A program made the translations under genes and the position numbers. From Basidiobolus meristosporus CBS 931.73 (Eukaryota > Basidiobolomycota > Basidiobolomycetes > Basidiobolales > Basidiobolaceae): 64,000 nt of DNA. Positions 10,724 through 22,153 of the stretch are shown one piece after another; within the stretch, counting starts at the first letter, position 1, and each line of letters opens with the position of its first letter. Below the pieces are notes generated by a model, which saw only the letters and a list, made by a program, of their open reading frames with translations, searched no databases and had not been told where the DNA came from. Location of the stretch: NCBI GenBank assembly GCA_002104905.1, contig MCFE01000379.1:1-64000 (forward strand), written 5' to 3'.

Positions 10724-11310
10724 TTAATACCCTGATGGTTCAGTATTATCAGCAAGTCTTGCAAGCTTGAGTCTGTCTCTATGCACTAAGTCTTCCTGGA
10801 TATTGCCTTGTTTGTCCACCAGTTGGTAAGTTGCAAATGGACATTCTCTGATGATCCTGAATGGTCCTGTCCATTGTGGCTCATACTTCTTCCAAGTGTT
10901 GTTTCTTAGCAATACAAAGTTCCCAACTGTCAAGGCGTCTGGTGCTATAATCTTATCAAATCTCTGCTTCATCTTTTCTGCACTTTGAGATACTTTGGTC
11001 TGTGCCTCTTGACATCTTTGTTCCAGTTGCTGGTGTCTACTTGGCTGACTGAGCTCATCTTCTGAGGTGTCTGTAAGCATTGGTTGTGTGAGATCTCCTG
11101 GAATCCCTAGTTCACATCTGTGCACTGAGTAAAATGGTGATTGCTGGGTGGTGTTGTGTACTCTGACTCTGCATGCAAAGAAATGCTTGGTCTATATACT
11201 CATCCCATCTACTGACAGCTCCATTTGCATATTTGGTCAGCATTTATCCAAATAATCCATTAAACTGCTCAGTAACTCCATTAGCTCTCAGGTAATATGG
11301 CTTCATTGAG
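10724..11310 (-). pseudogene. Gypsy-2 integrase C-terminal fragment
   Basis: A clean open stretch of 133 codons (11125-10724) encodes the integrase tail: GDLTQPMLTDTSEDELSQPS, the MKQRFDKIIAPDALTVGNFV block, then EPQWTGPFRIIRE and DLVHRDRLKLA. It is closely similar to the degraded gypsy-1 tail but less mutated, so gypsy-2 may be younger. Upstream, RANGVTEQFNGLFG is interrupted by stops. Confidence 0.75.
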
Positions 11311-11397
11311 GATGACTGAGAGAGCACTTTGTTCTCCAAGCTTACAGTGGTTAGCTAAAAAGTTCCCTGAAACTTTTTAGCTCAAGTGGGGGGTGGA

Positions 11398-12150
11398 TGT
11401 GGTAGGGTAAACATACCTCCCACAGACAAGTTTATTCATATAGTCATTATGATTTACTTATCCATATTTTATCTTATCAGTATTATCCTATTCTTCTTTT
11501 GCCCATATTATTAGTATTATCCCCATATCATGTTTACCCTGATTAGTTATTAGCATTAGTTATCCCAGATCTAATTCAGCTTTGTGATCAGTATATGTAT
11601 CTACATAAGGCAAGTACCTGGGTCAGTACCTGTGACACGTGACCTTGGTCTGTGTTACCATCCCTACCATTTCAATACCATATATGGTATTTCTATGTTG
11701 CACAGGTTTCAGACTACTGATTCCTGATTGGTTTAATGTGCTGTGCCTTTTAGAACCTTCCAGGACATTCTTGGTATATTTTTAGCTCATAGTGATGTCA
11801 TCAAGAATTCCACTGATACCTAGAATCTTCTAGAACCTTTTCATCAGTAATCACTTGGCAATCAGGAAAGTATTTGAGGGAAAGCAACCCCTCATCAATA
11901 AATCATCCCTTCTATCAGTAACACTTCTATCTTATTAATTAGCAGTTGATCACTGCACCTGCCTTCAACAGTACATCTCAGACCTACCATCAAGGAGCTT
12001 TTCAGGGTAGTGCACAAGACACACAGAGGCCTTTGGAGACACTTGGAGCACCTAGGAAGCTAGAGAAGCAGGAGCTTCTACGATAGTGACATATTGGCAA
12101 AAACACCAGCAGTTTAGACACAGAGGTTATTGCACCCATCAGACACCTCA
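11398..12150 (+). repeat. Truncated copy of an ~800-bp LTR (family 3)
   Basis: Starts TGTGGTAGGGTAAACAT and runs nearly identical to 14357-15110 up to CACACACCTT. There it switches directly to mid-gag copia sequence. The last ~45 bp of the LTR are absent. A TATA-like segment (ATCTACATAAGG) is present near 11600. No protein of the parent element is visible in the window. Confidence 0.7.
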
Positions 12151-15100
12151 CACACCTTTAATAAGTAATGGTCACCAACAAAGGAGGTACCCAAGACCTT
12201 ACAAAGGCAACAGCAACCTGTTTTGCAACTACTGCAAAAGGAAAGGACACACATCAGACCGGTGTCTCAAAAAGAGAGATTATCAGCAAAAGAAGCCTTA
12301 ATATGGAAATGCTGCAACAACTGAATATAGACTACTCATATCTGCACTAAATATGACCACAAACAAGGATTCTCAGGCGTGGTATATTGACTCTGGAGCT
12401 TCTCAACACTTTACACACCAAAAAGAACTTTTTACTCATTATCAAGAAATTCCAATTAAGAAGGTTTTCATGGGTGATAATAGAACACTTGATGCAGTGG
12501 GAGAAGGAACTATGGAAGTAAACCTTAAAGGCAGTGTCAGAAGCCATAAACTGACCTTTAAGGAAGTACTCTATGTACCAGGAATAGCCAAGAACCTACT
12601 CTCTGTAAGCAAGGCCACAGCAGAAGGACTCAGTTTCAGTTTTGACAATTCTGGATGCAGTATCACTGATCAAAATGCAGCCCATATTGCTTTGGGCATC
12701 AGAGATCAGAATCTATACAAGTTGACTTGTATTCCATCACATCTGGAAGCCAATATAAGTAACTTAAATGAAGCAACCCCAATGCTTTGGCACAGGAGAT
12801 TTAGACACATCAATTTTGATTATTTGCGTAAAATGATCAAAGAACAGCTAACATCTGGAGTGAAAATTGATCCCCCAGCTAATTTGGAGCACTGTAAAGC
12901 CTGCATATATGGGAAACAAGCCAGATAACCGTTCAAGAGCTCTGGGTTAATCAAAACTAAGAAAAATTTAGATCTAATTCACTCTGATCTGTGGGGACCT
13001 ATGGAAAAATTTTACTTAGGCGGGATGAAGTATTTAATGACTTTTATTGATGATTATACAAGATACACATGGGTCTACTTCATGGAGAGAAAGGAAGATG
13101 CTGTGTCTAAGTTCAGGGAGTTTAAAGCCATGGTGGAGAGAGAAACTGGTGAAAAAATGAAGAAAATACGCTCTGCCAATGGTGGAGAATATGCCTCAAA
13201 ACTCTTCATCCACATCTGCAAAATTCATGCGATAAAGCAAGAGACTACTCTACCATACTCCCTACAGCAAAATGGAGTAGCAGAACATGTTAAAAGATCA
13301 ATAATTGATATGGCAAGATCTATGATCCATGATCAAAAATTATCATATGATTTTTGGGCGGAATCAGTTGCCACTGCTGTATACCTTAAAAATAGGAGTT
13401 ATACTAGATACTTCATGATTCTACTCCATTTGAAGCATGGTATGGATACAGACCAGGTGCAGAACATCTAAGAATATTTGGGTGTACAGCATATGCCAAG
13501 AAACTGCCAGGAAATCAGTCAAAATTTGAGCCAAAAAGTGTAAAATACATATTTTTGGGCTACTGCAATGAGAGTAAGGCATACAGACTCTACAATACTA
13601 AAGCAAAGAAGCTAATCAAGTTTAGGGATGTGTTGCTTGATGAAAATTCAAAATTTTTACAAAAAATGACATCAGATGATGACAAAAATTGGATCTCAAG
13701 TCCACCAATTGTCAGGATTGTGTCAGAGCAAAACAATGAGATTTTTTTCAATCCAGAGGACTCTACAACCATGGTTCAGCCCAAATTAGTGCCCAGGAAT
13801 ATCCCAGAAGTGATCATTTCAGTATCAAATGCCCAGAGATCCAACTGGACAAGAAATAGCCCAAATTACTATACCAATGAGGGTACAAACTTAGCCTATG
13901 CCTATTCAGTCCATGTGGATGACCCCAGACTGTAAAAGAGGCACTAAATAGCCCTCAGACAAAGCTTGGGAGATCTGCAATGACTGTGGAATATCAGGCC
14001 CTGATGGAAACTCAAACTTGGTACTTAGTCAAATTACCAATCAACCAAAAATAAGTTGGATGCAGATGGGTCTTCAAGACAAAATACAAGGCTGATGGCT
14101 CAATTGAAAGATACAAAGCAAGACTTGTAGCCAAAGAATACTCTCAAACAAAGGACTTGACTATACTGAGACATTGGCACTGGGTGCCAGGTTTAACTCC
14201 ATCATATTAATATTGGCTATTGCAGCAAAATATAAGTTTTTTATCATCATATGGATGTAAAAACTGCATTTTTGAATGGAGAACCTGATGAGGACATATA
14301 TATGAACCAACCTGATGGGTTTGCCGACCAAGATAACCCCTATTTGGTCTACACGCTGTGGTAGGGTAAACATACCTCCCACAGACAAGTTTATTCATAT
14401 AGTCATTATGATATACTTATCCATATTTTATCTTATCAGTATTATCCCATTCTTCTTTTGCCCATATTATCAGTATTATCCCCATATGATGTTTACCCTG
14501 ATTAGTTATTAGCATTAGTTATCCCAGATGTTATTCAGCTTTGTGATCAGTAGATGTATCTATATAAGGCAAGTACCCGCGTCAGTACCCGTGACACATG
14601 ACCTAGGTCTGTGTTACCATCTCTATCATTTCAATACCATATATGGTATTTCTATGTTGCACAGGTTTCAGACTACTGATTCCTGATTGGTTGAGAGTGC
14701 TGTGCCTTTTAGAACCTTCCAGGACATTCTTGGCATATTTTTAGCTCGTAGTGATGTCATCAAGAATTCCACTGATACCTAGAATCTTCTAGAACCTTGT
14801 CATTAGTAATCACTTGGCAATCAGGAAAAGTATTTAAGGGAAAGCAATCCCTCATCAATAAATCATCCCTTCTATCAGTAACACCTGTACCTTATTGATT
14901 AGCAGTTGATCACTGCACCTGCCTTCAACAGTACATCTCAGACCTGCCATCAAGGAGCTTTTCAGGGTAGTGCACAAGACACACAGAGGCCTTTGGAGAC
15001 ACTTGGAGCACCTAGGAAGCTAGAGAAGCAGGAGCTTTTACCATAGTGACTTATTGACAAATACACCAGCAGTTTAGACACAGAGGTTATTGCACCCATC

Positions 15101-15293
15101 AGACACCTCACACACCTTGAGTTGTGTAGCTTCTCCCAGGAGTACCTCTACACCACCACAACGCTTAAAAAGTCACTATATGGTCTCAAACAATCACCAA
15201 GAGCCTGGAATTGCAAGATAGATTCATATTTGGAATCTTTGAGTTTCAAAAGGAGTAATGCTGACTATAGTATATACTATAAGCCAGATTGGA
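12151..15293 (+). pseudogene. 5'-truncated Ty1/copia element E (gag to RT), interrupted by a solo LTR
   Basis: Begins mid-gag at the zinc knuckle (CNYCKRKGHTSDRC). Protease follows (WYIDSGASQHFTHQ), then the integrase zinc domain (MLWHRRFRHINFDYL ... EHCKACIYGKQAR). The integrase core reads TFIDDYTRYTWVYFM with SANGGEY where active copies have SDNGG, so a catalytic Asp is lost. The RT start is interrupted at 14357 and resumes at 15165 with [17 protein letters not shown]. Similarity ends near 15293, in IYYKPD. Frame breaks near 12926, 13470, 13940 and 14050 confirm it is dead. Confidence 0.8.
14357..15160 (+). repeat. Solo LTR (family 3), 804 bp, in copia RT
   Basis: The LTR starts TGTGGTAGGG and ends ACACCACCACA, so the termini are inverted repeats TGTGGT/ACCACA. 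It is flanked by ACGC at 14353-14356 and 15161-15164, and removing it restores the copia RT sequence. It contains a TATATAAGG box near 14565. With no internal coding sequence, it is a solo LTR left by LTR-LTR recombination. Confidence 0.85.
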
Positions 15294-15299
15294 AACCGC

Positions 15300-16940
15300 A
15301 ACAGTTTCACCTCTTTAATTGTCACACTGTTGCTACACGCCTTGCTCTCATTGGTGATATGAATTAGTGGGATACTCTTGGTATCCCATCTGAGTTCAGA
15401 TGCACTGTAAAGTATATCCATCTTATGTTGGATAAACCAACTCTCACCAATGAGTAGGTTGTTGGCTACAACTGGTAGAACCACAACATCTTGATGTATA
15501 ATCAAGTTGCCTAGCCAGATGGGGCAATTAGGCACCACTCCTACTGTTGTGTCCAGCAGGCCATTTGCTAGCCATACCCAAATGTGTTGTTGGGGACTAT
15601 ATCTAACTTTAGATATTTTGCTAATGATTTTGACATGATCAACATAGATGATCCTGTGTTGATCAGGGCAAGAATCTTCTTATTCTCTCTATGTACCTTT
15701 ACGTATGAACCTTTATTTGGTTTTTGCAGGACCATCTGGTTGACATGAAGGGTTGTTGTCTCCTTCAATCCCTCTATCAGCTTCTTGACTAGAGCCAGGG
15801 CCAGTCCCAGTAAATTGGTTACTGGGAGGGTTGCCTTGGTTTGCTCTAGTACCTTTATTATGGGGAATAGGCTGTGGGAAGATGTACTAGCATTCTTTGT
15901 TTGTTTCAATACTTCTTCCCAAGGCTCATTTTGTACCTCTTCACCTAATTCCGCAATCTTTCCTTTTAACAGAACCTCTACTAAAGGTTTCTTCACCTCC
16001 TCTCTGGAAGCATCATGGCAATGCTTCTTCTTCCATATTTTGACTGTTCTGACTGGAGGGCTTAAATTGACTGAGTCCTGTTGGCCTCCTGGCAAGGGAC
16101 TCTGTCTTTTGATGCCTTCTTCTCTTTTGTGTATGGTACGGGTTTTTGTCAATACCATTTTTCACATTTGTGGGCTCTGTGGCCTACATCTCCACATTCA
16201 TAGCACAGGTACTGTTGTTGCGGTTGTTCCATCTGTTGGGTCAGGGCTTGTACCTGGGCCTTTAAATCTATAACAGCTTCACAGAGTTTATCACCTTCTT
16301 TGGGGGCTTCTTGGACATTGTTGATCAAGAGTTTGTGGACCTTTTGCCGTAATTCCTCTAACTCATGGTCATTTGGGGAGGCCATTTTTCCTTTCTTATG
16401 GGGGATCCCTGTCCTTCAGTCATTTGTATCACTATAGGGTAGCCCCCATAGCAGGATGACCCCTTGTACTTGTTTGACCAACTCTTGCAATGTTTTACAT
16501 CCCTGTTGTTCTATGGATGCCCTATGTCTTATTTTGTCATCTATGCCCATGATATAATACCTCATGAGCTGTTGTTTGGCAGTTTTGTCCTGTGGGAGAC
16601 ATTGAACTTGTTGGAGAAACAGTTCAGCGTAGGCTTCATAGCTCTCATTGCTTTTCTTCCATGAGGACAGTAGAAGGGCTTTGTAGTGGTATCCTTTGGC
16701 ATATAGAAAGCATGTCTTGTAGGCTTCTCCTAGTGCATCCCAGTCATCTTTAACTGTGCCTTCCAACCCATAATGCCATTGCCATGCTGACCCTTCCATA
16801 TGTCTTGCAAACTCCCTTACTTTCTTATTGTTGTCCTATCCTGCATCAACAGCAACTCTCTCAAACTTATCAAACCACTCAAGGGCTTTCTCTCTCTTTC
16901 CCTTGTAAGTTTTTAGTTTAATTGTAATAGTCATTATCTC
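15300..16940 (-). pseudogene. Ty3/gypsy gag-protease fragment of a third lineage (gypsy-3)
   Basis: Read on the minus strand from about 16935: KREKALEWFDKFERVA and the Gag core EGSAWQWHYGLEGTVKDDWD, followed by YEAYAELFLQQVQCLP. A CCHC knuckle CYECGDVGHRAHKC lies near 16190. A long Lys/Glu-rich linker leads to a retropepsin ILALINTGSSMLIMSKSLAKYL, in which the catalytic Asp is replaced by Asn (N-T-G). Frames break near 16830, 16410, 16150 and 15568. The protein is unlike gypsy-1 and gypsy-2. The RT is absent, because the fragment joins copia E at about 15294. Confidence 0.7.
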
Positions 16941-17335
16941 ACTTGTGCATATTTCCGCAGAAAAGGCACCAAATATGTGTGTTATTACTGACTGTACTTG
17001 GTGAGTGGGAGAGCTTGTAGGTCAAGTCAGTACCACTTGGTTCAGAATAGCTTCCAATAGAAGGTAGCAAGGTAATAAAGACTTGTGTTTATTTTGTCCA
17101 AATCCTCTTGTCCTCTCACTTGGTTCAATTGGGTAGATATATATCACTTGGGGGGGCTTAGATAATAGACAATGTGTTATAAAATAGGGGTGTGAGCACC
17201 TTCCTGTTATAGTAAGTGCTCTAACTAGATTAGGGCAGGGATAGGAGGGAGGGCGTGTGGGGGAATCATAGGGAGGATACTGGGGGACATTGGGTAGAAC
17301 TCTGGGGAGAACTCTTGGGCAAAGAGTGGGTACTG
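16941..17335. other. Non-coding stretch, possibly the 5' end of gypsy-3
   Basis: Lies immediately upstream of gypsy-3 gag on the minus strand and could hold its leader and LTR. No matching second LTR copy is present, so this cannot be tested here. A G-rich segment (about 17234-17310) is notable against the AT-rich surroundings. I see no gene. Confidence 0.3.
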
Positions 17336-17397
17336 CATTTAGTACTCACAACTTGTTCTTCCAATCACTTCCAATATCTCCAGGACTCTTACAACAT

Positions 17398-20074
17398 GCT
17401 ACAAGCCCCAAGCTGTCACTCTCTGCAATGTCTGCCATTGCAATCACTGGAACTTTTCCCTCTGCTGAAAAGTTGGATGGATCTAACTACTGAGCAAGGA
17501 AGGAGAAGATGAAGATGCTGCTACAAGAAAGAGGCCTTTGGGATATTGTTGTGGGAGAATATTGCCCTCATAAATATATGGGAGAGGAAGTCTCAGAGTA
17601 CCTGAAGAAAGAATAAAATGCCTTTAACTGCATTTGCCTTAATGTTAAAGACAAATTGCTGATTCAATGCTCAAGAGCAAAAACAGCAAAGAATGCCTGG
17701 AAGGCATTAGAAGACACCTACCAGTCATGTTCAGTTGCAAAGAAAATGTATCTTAGACAAAAATTCCTTACTACAAAGATGCTGCTGGGAGAAGAAAGGA
17801 AAAATGTAATCAACAGAATTACCCTGCTGGTAGATGAGATAGAATCTATGGGTGTACCAGCTACTGATGAGGATGTGATAGTAGCTATCCTGAATAGCCT
17901 GACAGACAGGTTTCAGGGCCTTGTGTCAGCCCTAGAGTCCAGGACTAATGATTTGACCTTAAATTACATATATGGAGCCCTATGAAAAATCTTAAACTTG
18001 GGATTCATCTGATTTTTAGCTGGTATTCTGCTGGTATTCTAATGGGATTTTGCTGGTATTTGGCTGGTGTTTTGGGTTCAAAATTTCAAGTGCAATTTTT
18101 GATGGAAGTAATGGGCAGCTAGTTACCAAATTTGGTACAGATGCTAGTTTGCTTAGTCTCCTCCTGGAGAACTTGTTTGCTTGCCTGCACATCAGCTCAG
18201 AACAGAGATATTTAGAGTTGTCAATTTTGAGAAACTTGGAGTTCAGCTGATACTATGATGGTATTTTGCTGGCCTTTTCTTAGTTTTTTTTCTTAGGGCA
18301 AGGCTCCTGGATGAAGAATTAAGTGAATCAAGCACCAACAAGAAGGAAGAAAATGCTTTAATAAGCGATGATGAGCTACAAAGGAGGTACCCAAGACCTT
18401 ACAAAGGCAACAGCAGCCTGTTTTACAGCTACTGCAAAAGGAAAAGATACACATTGGACCAGTGTCTCAAAGCCGTGATAATCAGCAAAAGAAGTCTGAT
18501 TATGGAAATGCTGCAACAACTGAAGATAGACTATTCATATCTGCTACTAAACATGACCACAAACAAGGATTATCAGATGTGGTACATTGACTCTGGAGCA
18601 TCTCAACACTTTACACACCAAAAAGTACTTTTTACCCAATACCAAGAAATTCCAACTAAGAAGGCTTTCATGAGTAACAATAGAACAATTGATGCAGTGG
18701 GAGAAGGAATATCCAAGCAAACCTTAAAAGCAGTGAAGGAAGCCATACATTGACCTTTAAAGAAATACTCTATGTACCAGAAATAGCCAAGAACCTACGA
18801 TCTGAAAGCAAGGCCACAGCAGAAGGACTCAGTTTCAGCTTTGACAATTTTGGATGCCAGATCATTGCTCAAAATGGTCCCCATATTGCTTTGGGTATCA
18901 AATATCTGAATCTATACAAGTTGACTTATATTATATCACATCTGTAAGCAAATATAAGTAACTTAAATGAAAAACCACCAATGTTTGGCACAGGAGATTT
19001 GGGCACATCAAATTTTGATTACCTGTGCAAAATGATCAAAGATAGCTATTTTCCGGAGTGAAAATTGATCCCCCAGCTAATTTGGAGCACTGTGAAGCCT
19101 GCATATATGGGAAACAAGCCAGACAACTGTTCAAGAGCTCTGGGTTGATCAAAACTAAGAAAAATTATATCTAATTCACTCAGATGTGTGTAGTCCTATG
19201 CAAAATTTATCCTTAGGCAGGATGAATTATATATTCAATTTTATTGTAAATTATAGATGATACATCTGGGTCTACTTCATGAAGTGAAAGGAAGAAGCTC
19301 TGTTTAAGCTCATGGAGCTTAAAGCTATGGTGGAGAGAGAAACTGGTGAAAAAATCAAGAAAATAGGCTCTGACAATAGCGGAGATTGTACCTCAAAACT
19401 CTTCATCCACATTGGCAAAATTCATGGGATAAAGCAGGAGACTACTGTACCAAACTGCCCACAGCAAAGTGGAGCAGCAAAATGTGCAAAAGATCAATAA
19501 GTGATATGTCAAGATATATGATCCATGATCCAAAATTTTCCAATGATTTTTGGGCAGAATTAGTTGCCACAACTCTATACCTTAAAAATAGGAGTATAAC
19601 AGAATACTTCATGATTCTACTCTATTTAAAGCACTGTATGAATACAGACCAAGTGCAAAACATATAAGAATATTTGGGTGCACAGCATATGCCAAGAAAC
19701 TGCCCAGAAATCAGTAAGAATTTGAGCCAAAAAGTGTAAAATCCATATTGCTGGGTTACTGCAATGAGAGTAAAGCATACGGGCTCTACAATACCAAAGC
19801 AAAAAAGCCAATCCACTCCAGGGATATGTTGTTTGATAAAAACTCAAAATTCTCACAACAAATGATATTAGATGATGACAAAAATTTGATCTCAAGTCCA
19901 CTAAAAGTCCAGATTGAATCAGAGCAAAACAAGGAGAGCCTTTTCAGTCCAGAGGACTCTACAACTGTGGTTTAGTCTGAATCAGTGCCCCAAAGTTTCT
20001 CAGAAGTGATCACTCCAGTATCAAAAGCCCAGAGATCCAACCAGACCAGAAATAGCCCAATTTACTGTATCAAT
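17398..20074 (+). pseudogene. Copia B gag, protease and integrase, heavily decayed
   Basis: Gag blocks: GTFPSAEKLDGSNY, the WDIVVGEYCP segment, AWKALEDTYQSC and INRITLLVDEIESMG. A 323-bp insertion (17977-18299) splits gag. After it come a damaged zinc knuckle (CYS replaced by stop and substitutions), protease MWYIDSGASQHFTHQ and integrase fragments. At least a dozen stops or frame changes are visible. The PBS position reads TGCTACAAGCCCC, so both the primer site and the gag ATG seen in copies A and C are lost. Confidence 0.75.
17977..18299. mobile_element. MITE-like insertion in copia B gag
   Basis: Termini GCCCTATGAAAAA (left) and, reverse-complemented, GCCCTAAGAAAAA (right) are inverted repeats with one mismatch. 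The surrounding gag (TATATGGA|AGGCTCC) is contiguous in other copies, so this is an insertion. The target duplication is not clear, at most one or two bases. Near the left end GCTGGTATT recurs four times or so (18020-18070). There is no coding capacity. Confidence 0.5.
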
Positions 20075-20422
20075 TGTTGTAAAAATTTGTAATTCCTCCT
20101 AAATATTCACCTAACTTAGTCACTTGGATCATTTCCCTCAAATCCTAGAGAATACTGACCAAATTCCTTGTTGGGATTTACTTAGAATGTTTTCACCAAA
20201 ATACCAGGTACCCAGAACATGAAAATTCTCAAAGTTGCCCAAGCAGCCTCAGACTTTGCACATATGTTCTTGGGACCTCCCTTAGCCTATTCTTTGTGTT
20301 TGTAATGCCAAGATCAGGTTAAAGTATAAATACTACTTTCACATTCAAAAATCATTGAGTGAAAACCACATAATCTACTTGTTCTCCCAATCACTTCCAA
20401 TATCTCCAAGACTTTTACAACA
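20075..20422 (+). repeat. 5' LTR of copia A
   Basis: TGTTGTAAAAATTTGTA...GACTTTTACAACA. The ends form a 9-bp inverted repeat TGTTGTAAA/TTTACAACA. It contains AGTATAAATAC as a TATA-like box and ends directly at the primer binding site. Confidence 0.93.
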
Positions 20423-20434
20423 GGTTATGAGCCC
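20423..20434 (+). other. Half-tRNA type primer binding site of copia A, overlapping the gag ATG
   Basis: GGTTATGAGCCC abuts the 5' LTR. It is complementary to the anticodon stem-loop of an initiator tRNA-Met (GGGCTCATAACC) and not to a tRNA 3' end. This is the primer type known for Drosophila copia and yeast Ty5. The central ATG, complement of the CAU anticodon, is also the first in-frame ATG of gag. The same sequence follows the 5' LTR of copia C. Confidence 0.65.
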
Positions 20435-21942
20435 CAAGCTGTCACTCTCTGCAATGTCTACTACTGCTATTACTAGAATTTTTCCCTCTACTGAAAAGCT
20501 GGATGGATCTAACTACCAAGTGTGGAAGGTGAAGATGAAGATGCTGCTACAAGAAAGAGGCCTTTGGGATATTTTCATGGTAGAAGAATGCCCTCCCAAA
20601 ACCATGGGAGAGGAAGCCTTAAAGTACCAGAAAAAAGAACAAAGTGCCTTTAACTGCATTTGCCTTAATGTTAAGGACAAGTTGCTAATTCAATGCTCAA
20701 GAGCAAAAATGGCAAAGGATGCCTGAAGGGCATTAGAAGACACCAACCAGTCATGTTCAGCTGCTAAGAAAATGTATCTGAGACAAAACTTCCTTACTAC
20801 AAAGATGCTGCCAGGAGAAGAAATGAAAATTTTAATTAACAGAATTACCTTGCTGGTAGATGAAATGGAATCTGTGGGTGTACCAATTACTGATGAGGAT
20901 TTCATAGTTACCATCCTGAATAGCCTGACAGACAAGTTTCAGGGTCTTGTATCAGCCCTAGGGTTCAGAACTGAAGATTTGACCTTAAATTATGTATATG
21001 GAAGGCTCCTGGATGAAGAATTAAGAAAATCAAGCACCAATAAGAAGGAAGAAGAAAATGCTTTAATAAGCAATGATAACCAACAAAGGTGGTACCCAAG
21101 ACCCTACAAAGGCAACGGCAACCTGTTTTGCAACTACTTCAAAAGGAAAGGACACACATCAGACCAGTGCTTCAAAAAGCAAGATAGTCAGCAGAAAAAG
21201 CCTGAATATGGAAATGCTGCAACAACTGAAGATAGACTATTCATATCTGCACTAAATATGACCACAAACAAGGATTTTCAGGCGTTGTATATTGACTCTG
21301 GAGCATCTTAACACTTTACACACCAAAAAGAAGTTTTCACCCAATATCAAGATATTCCAATTAAGAAGGTTTTCATGGGTGACAATATAACACTTAATGC
21401 AGTGGGAGAAGGAACTGTCCAAGTAAACCTAAGAAGCAGTGAAGGAAGCCATACACTAACTTTCAAAGAATTACTCTTTGTGCCAGAAATAGCCAAGAAC
21501 CTACTATCTGTAAGCAAGGCCACTGCAGAAGGACTCACTTTCAGCTTTGACAATTCTGGATGCAAGATCACTGATCAAAATGGTGCCCATATTGCTTTGG
21601 GTATCAGAGATCAGAATCTGTACAAGTTGACTTATATTCCTTCATATCTGGAAGCCAATATAAGTAACTTAAATGAAGAAACACCAATGCTTTGGCACAG
21701 GAGATTTGGGCACATCAATTTTGATCATTTGCACAAAATGATCAAAGATTAGCTAATTTCTGGAGTAAAAATTGATCCCCCAGCTAATTTGGAGCTTTGT
21801 GGAGCCTGCATATATGGAAAACATGCCAGACAACTGTTCAAGATCTCTGGTTGATCAAAACTAAGAAAAAATTATATCTAATTCACTCAGATTTGTGTGG
21901 ACCTAGGCAAAATTTATCCTTAGGCAGGATGAAGTATTTAAT

Positions 21943-22153
21943 AGACTTGTTCCATCATTCCAGCTGATCATAGTGCCCAATAGTGCCATAGCATGCCAGA
22001 TGGTGCCTGATCATGCCACACAGTGCCAGATGGTGCCATACAGTGCCAATTTGGGATCAAAATTGACATGCATATGACCCTAAAATATTAAGTCAATAAC
22101 AAAATATACAGCACTTTCTGGCACTATGATCAATGGCACAATGGAACCAGTCT
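21943..22153. mobile_element. 211-bp MITE-like element in copia A integrase
   Basis: Termini AGACTTGTTCCAT and, reverse-complemented from the right end, AGACTGGTTCCAT form inverted repeats with one mismatch. The integrase sequence reads TTTAAT|CACTTT in the uninterrupted copia C, so AAT at 21940-21942 and 22154-22156 is a 3-bp target duplication. The interior is rich in TGCCAGATGGTGCC-like sub-repeats. It has no coding capacity. A three-base duplication fits PIF/Harbinger-type transposition, though that superfamily prefers TWA. Confidence 0.75.

Larger units (their letters stand above)
10304..11310 (-). mobile_element. Inverted, 5'-truncated Ty3/gypsy element (gypsy-2)
   Basis: On the minus strand this is the 3' end of an element of the same family as gypsy-1. 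It contains an integrase C-terminal region followed by a purine tract (GGCAGGGGAGAA) and a complete LTR. Similarity to gypsy-1 is lost near 11310, just after the ANGVTEQFNGLFG block of integrase. The rest of the element is missing. Confidence 0.8.

Noticed and set aside
12086-12301. Open frame across the LTR/copia junction
   Set aside because: It is a chance fusion of LTR sequence with the copia zinc-knuckle region. The coding part belongs to the truncated copia E.
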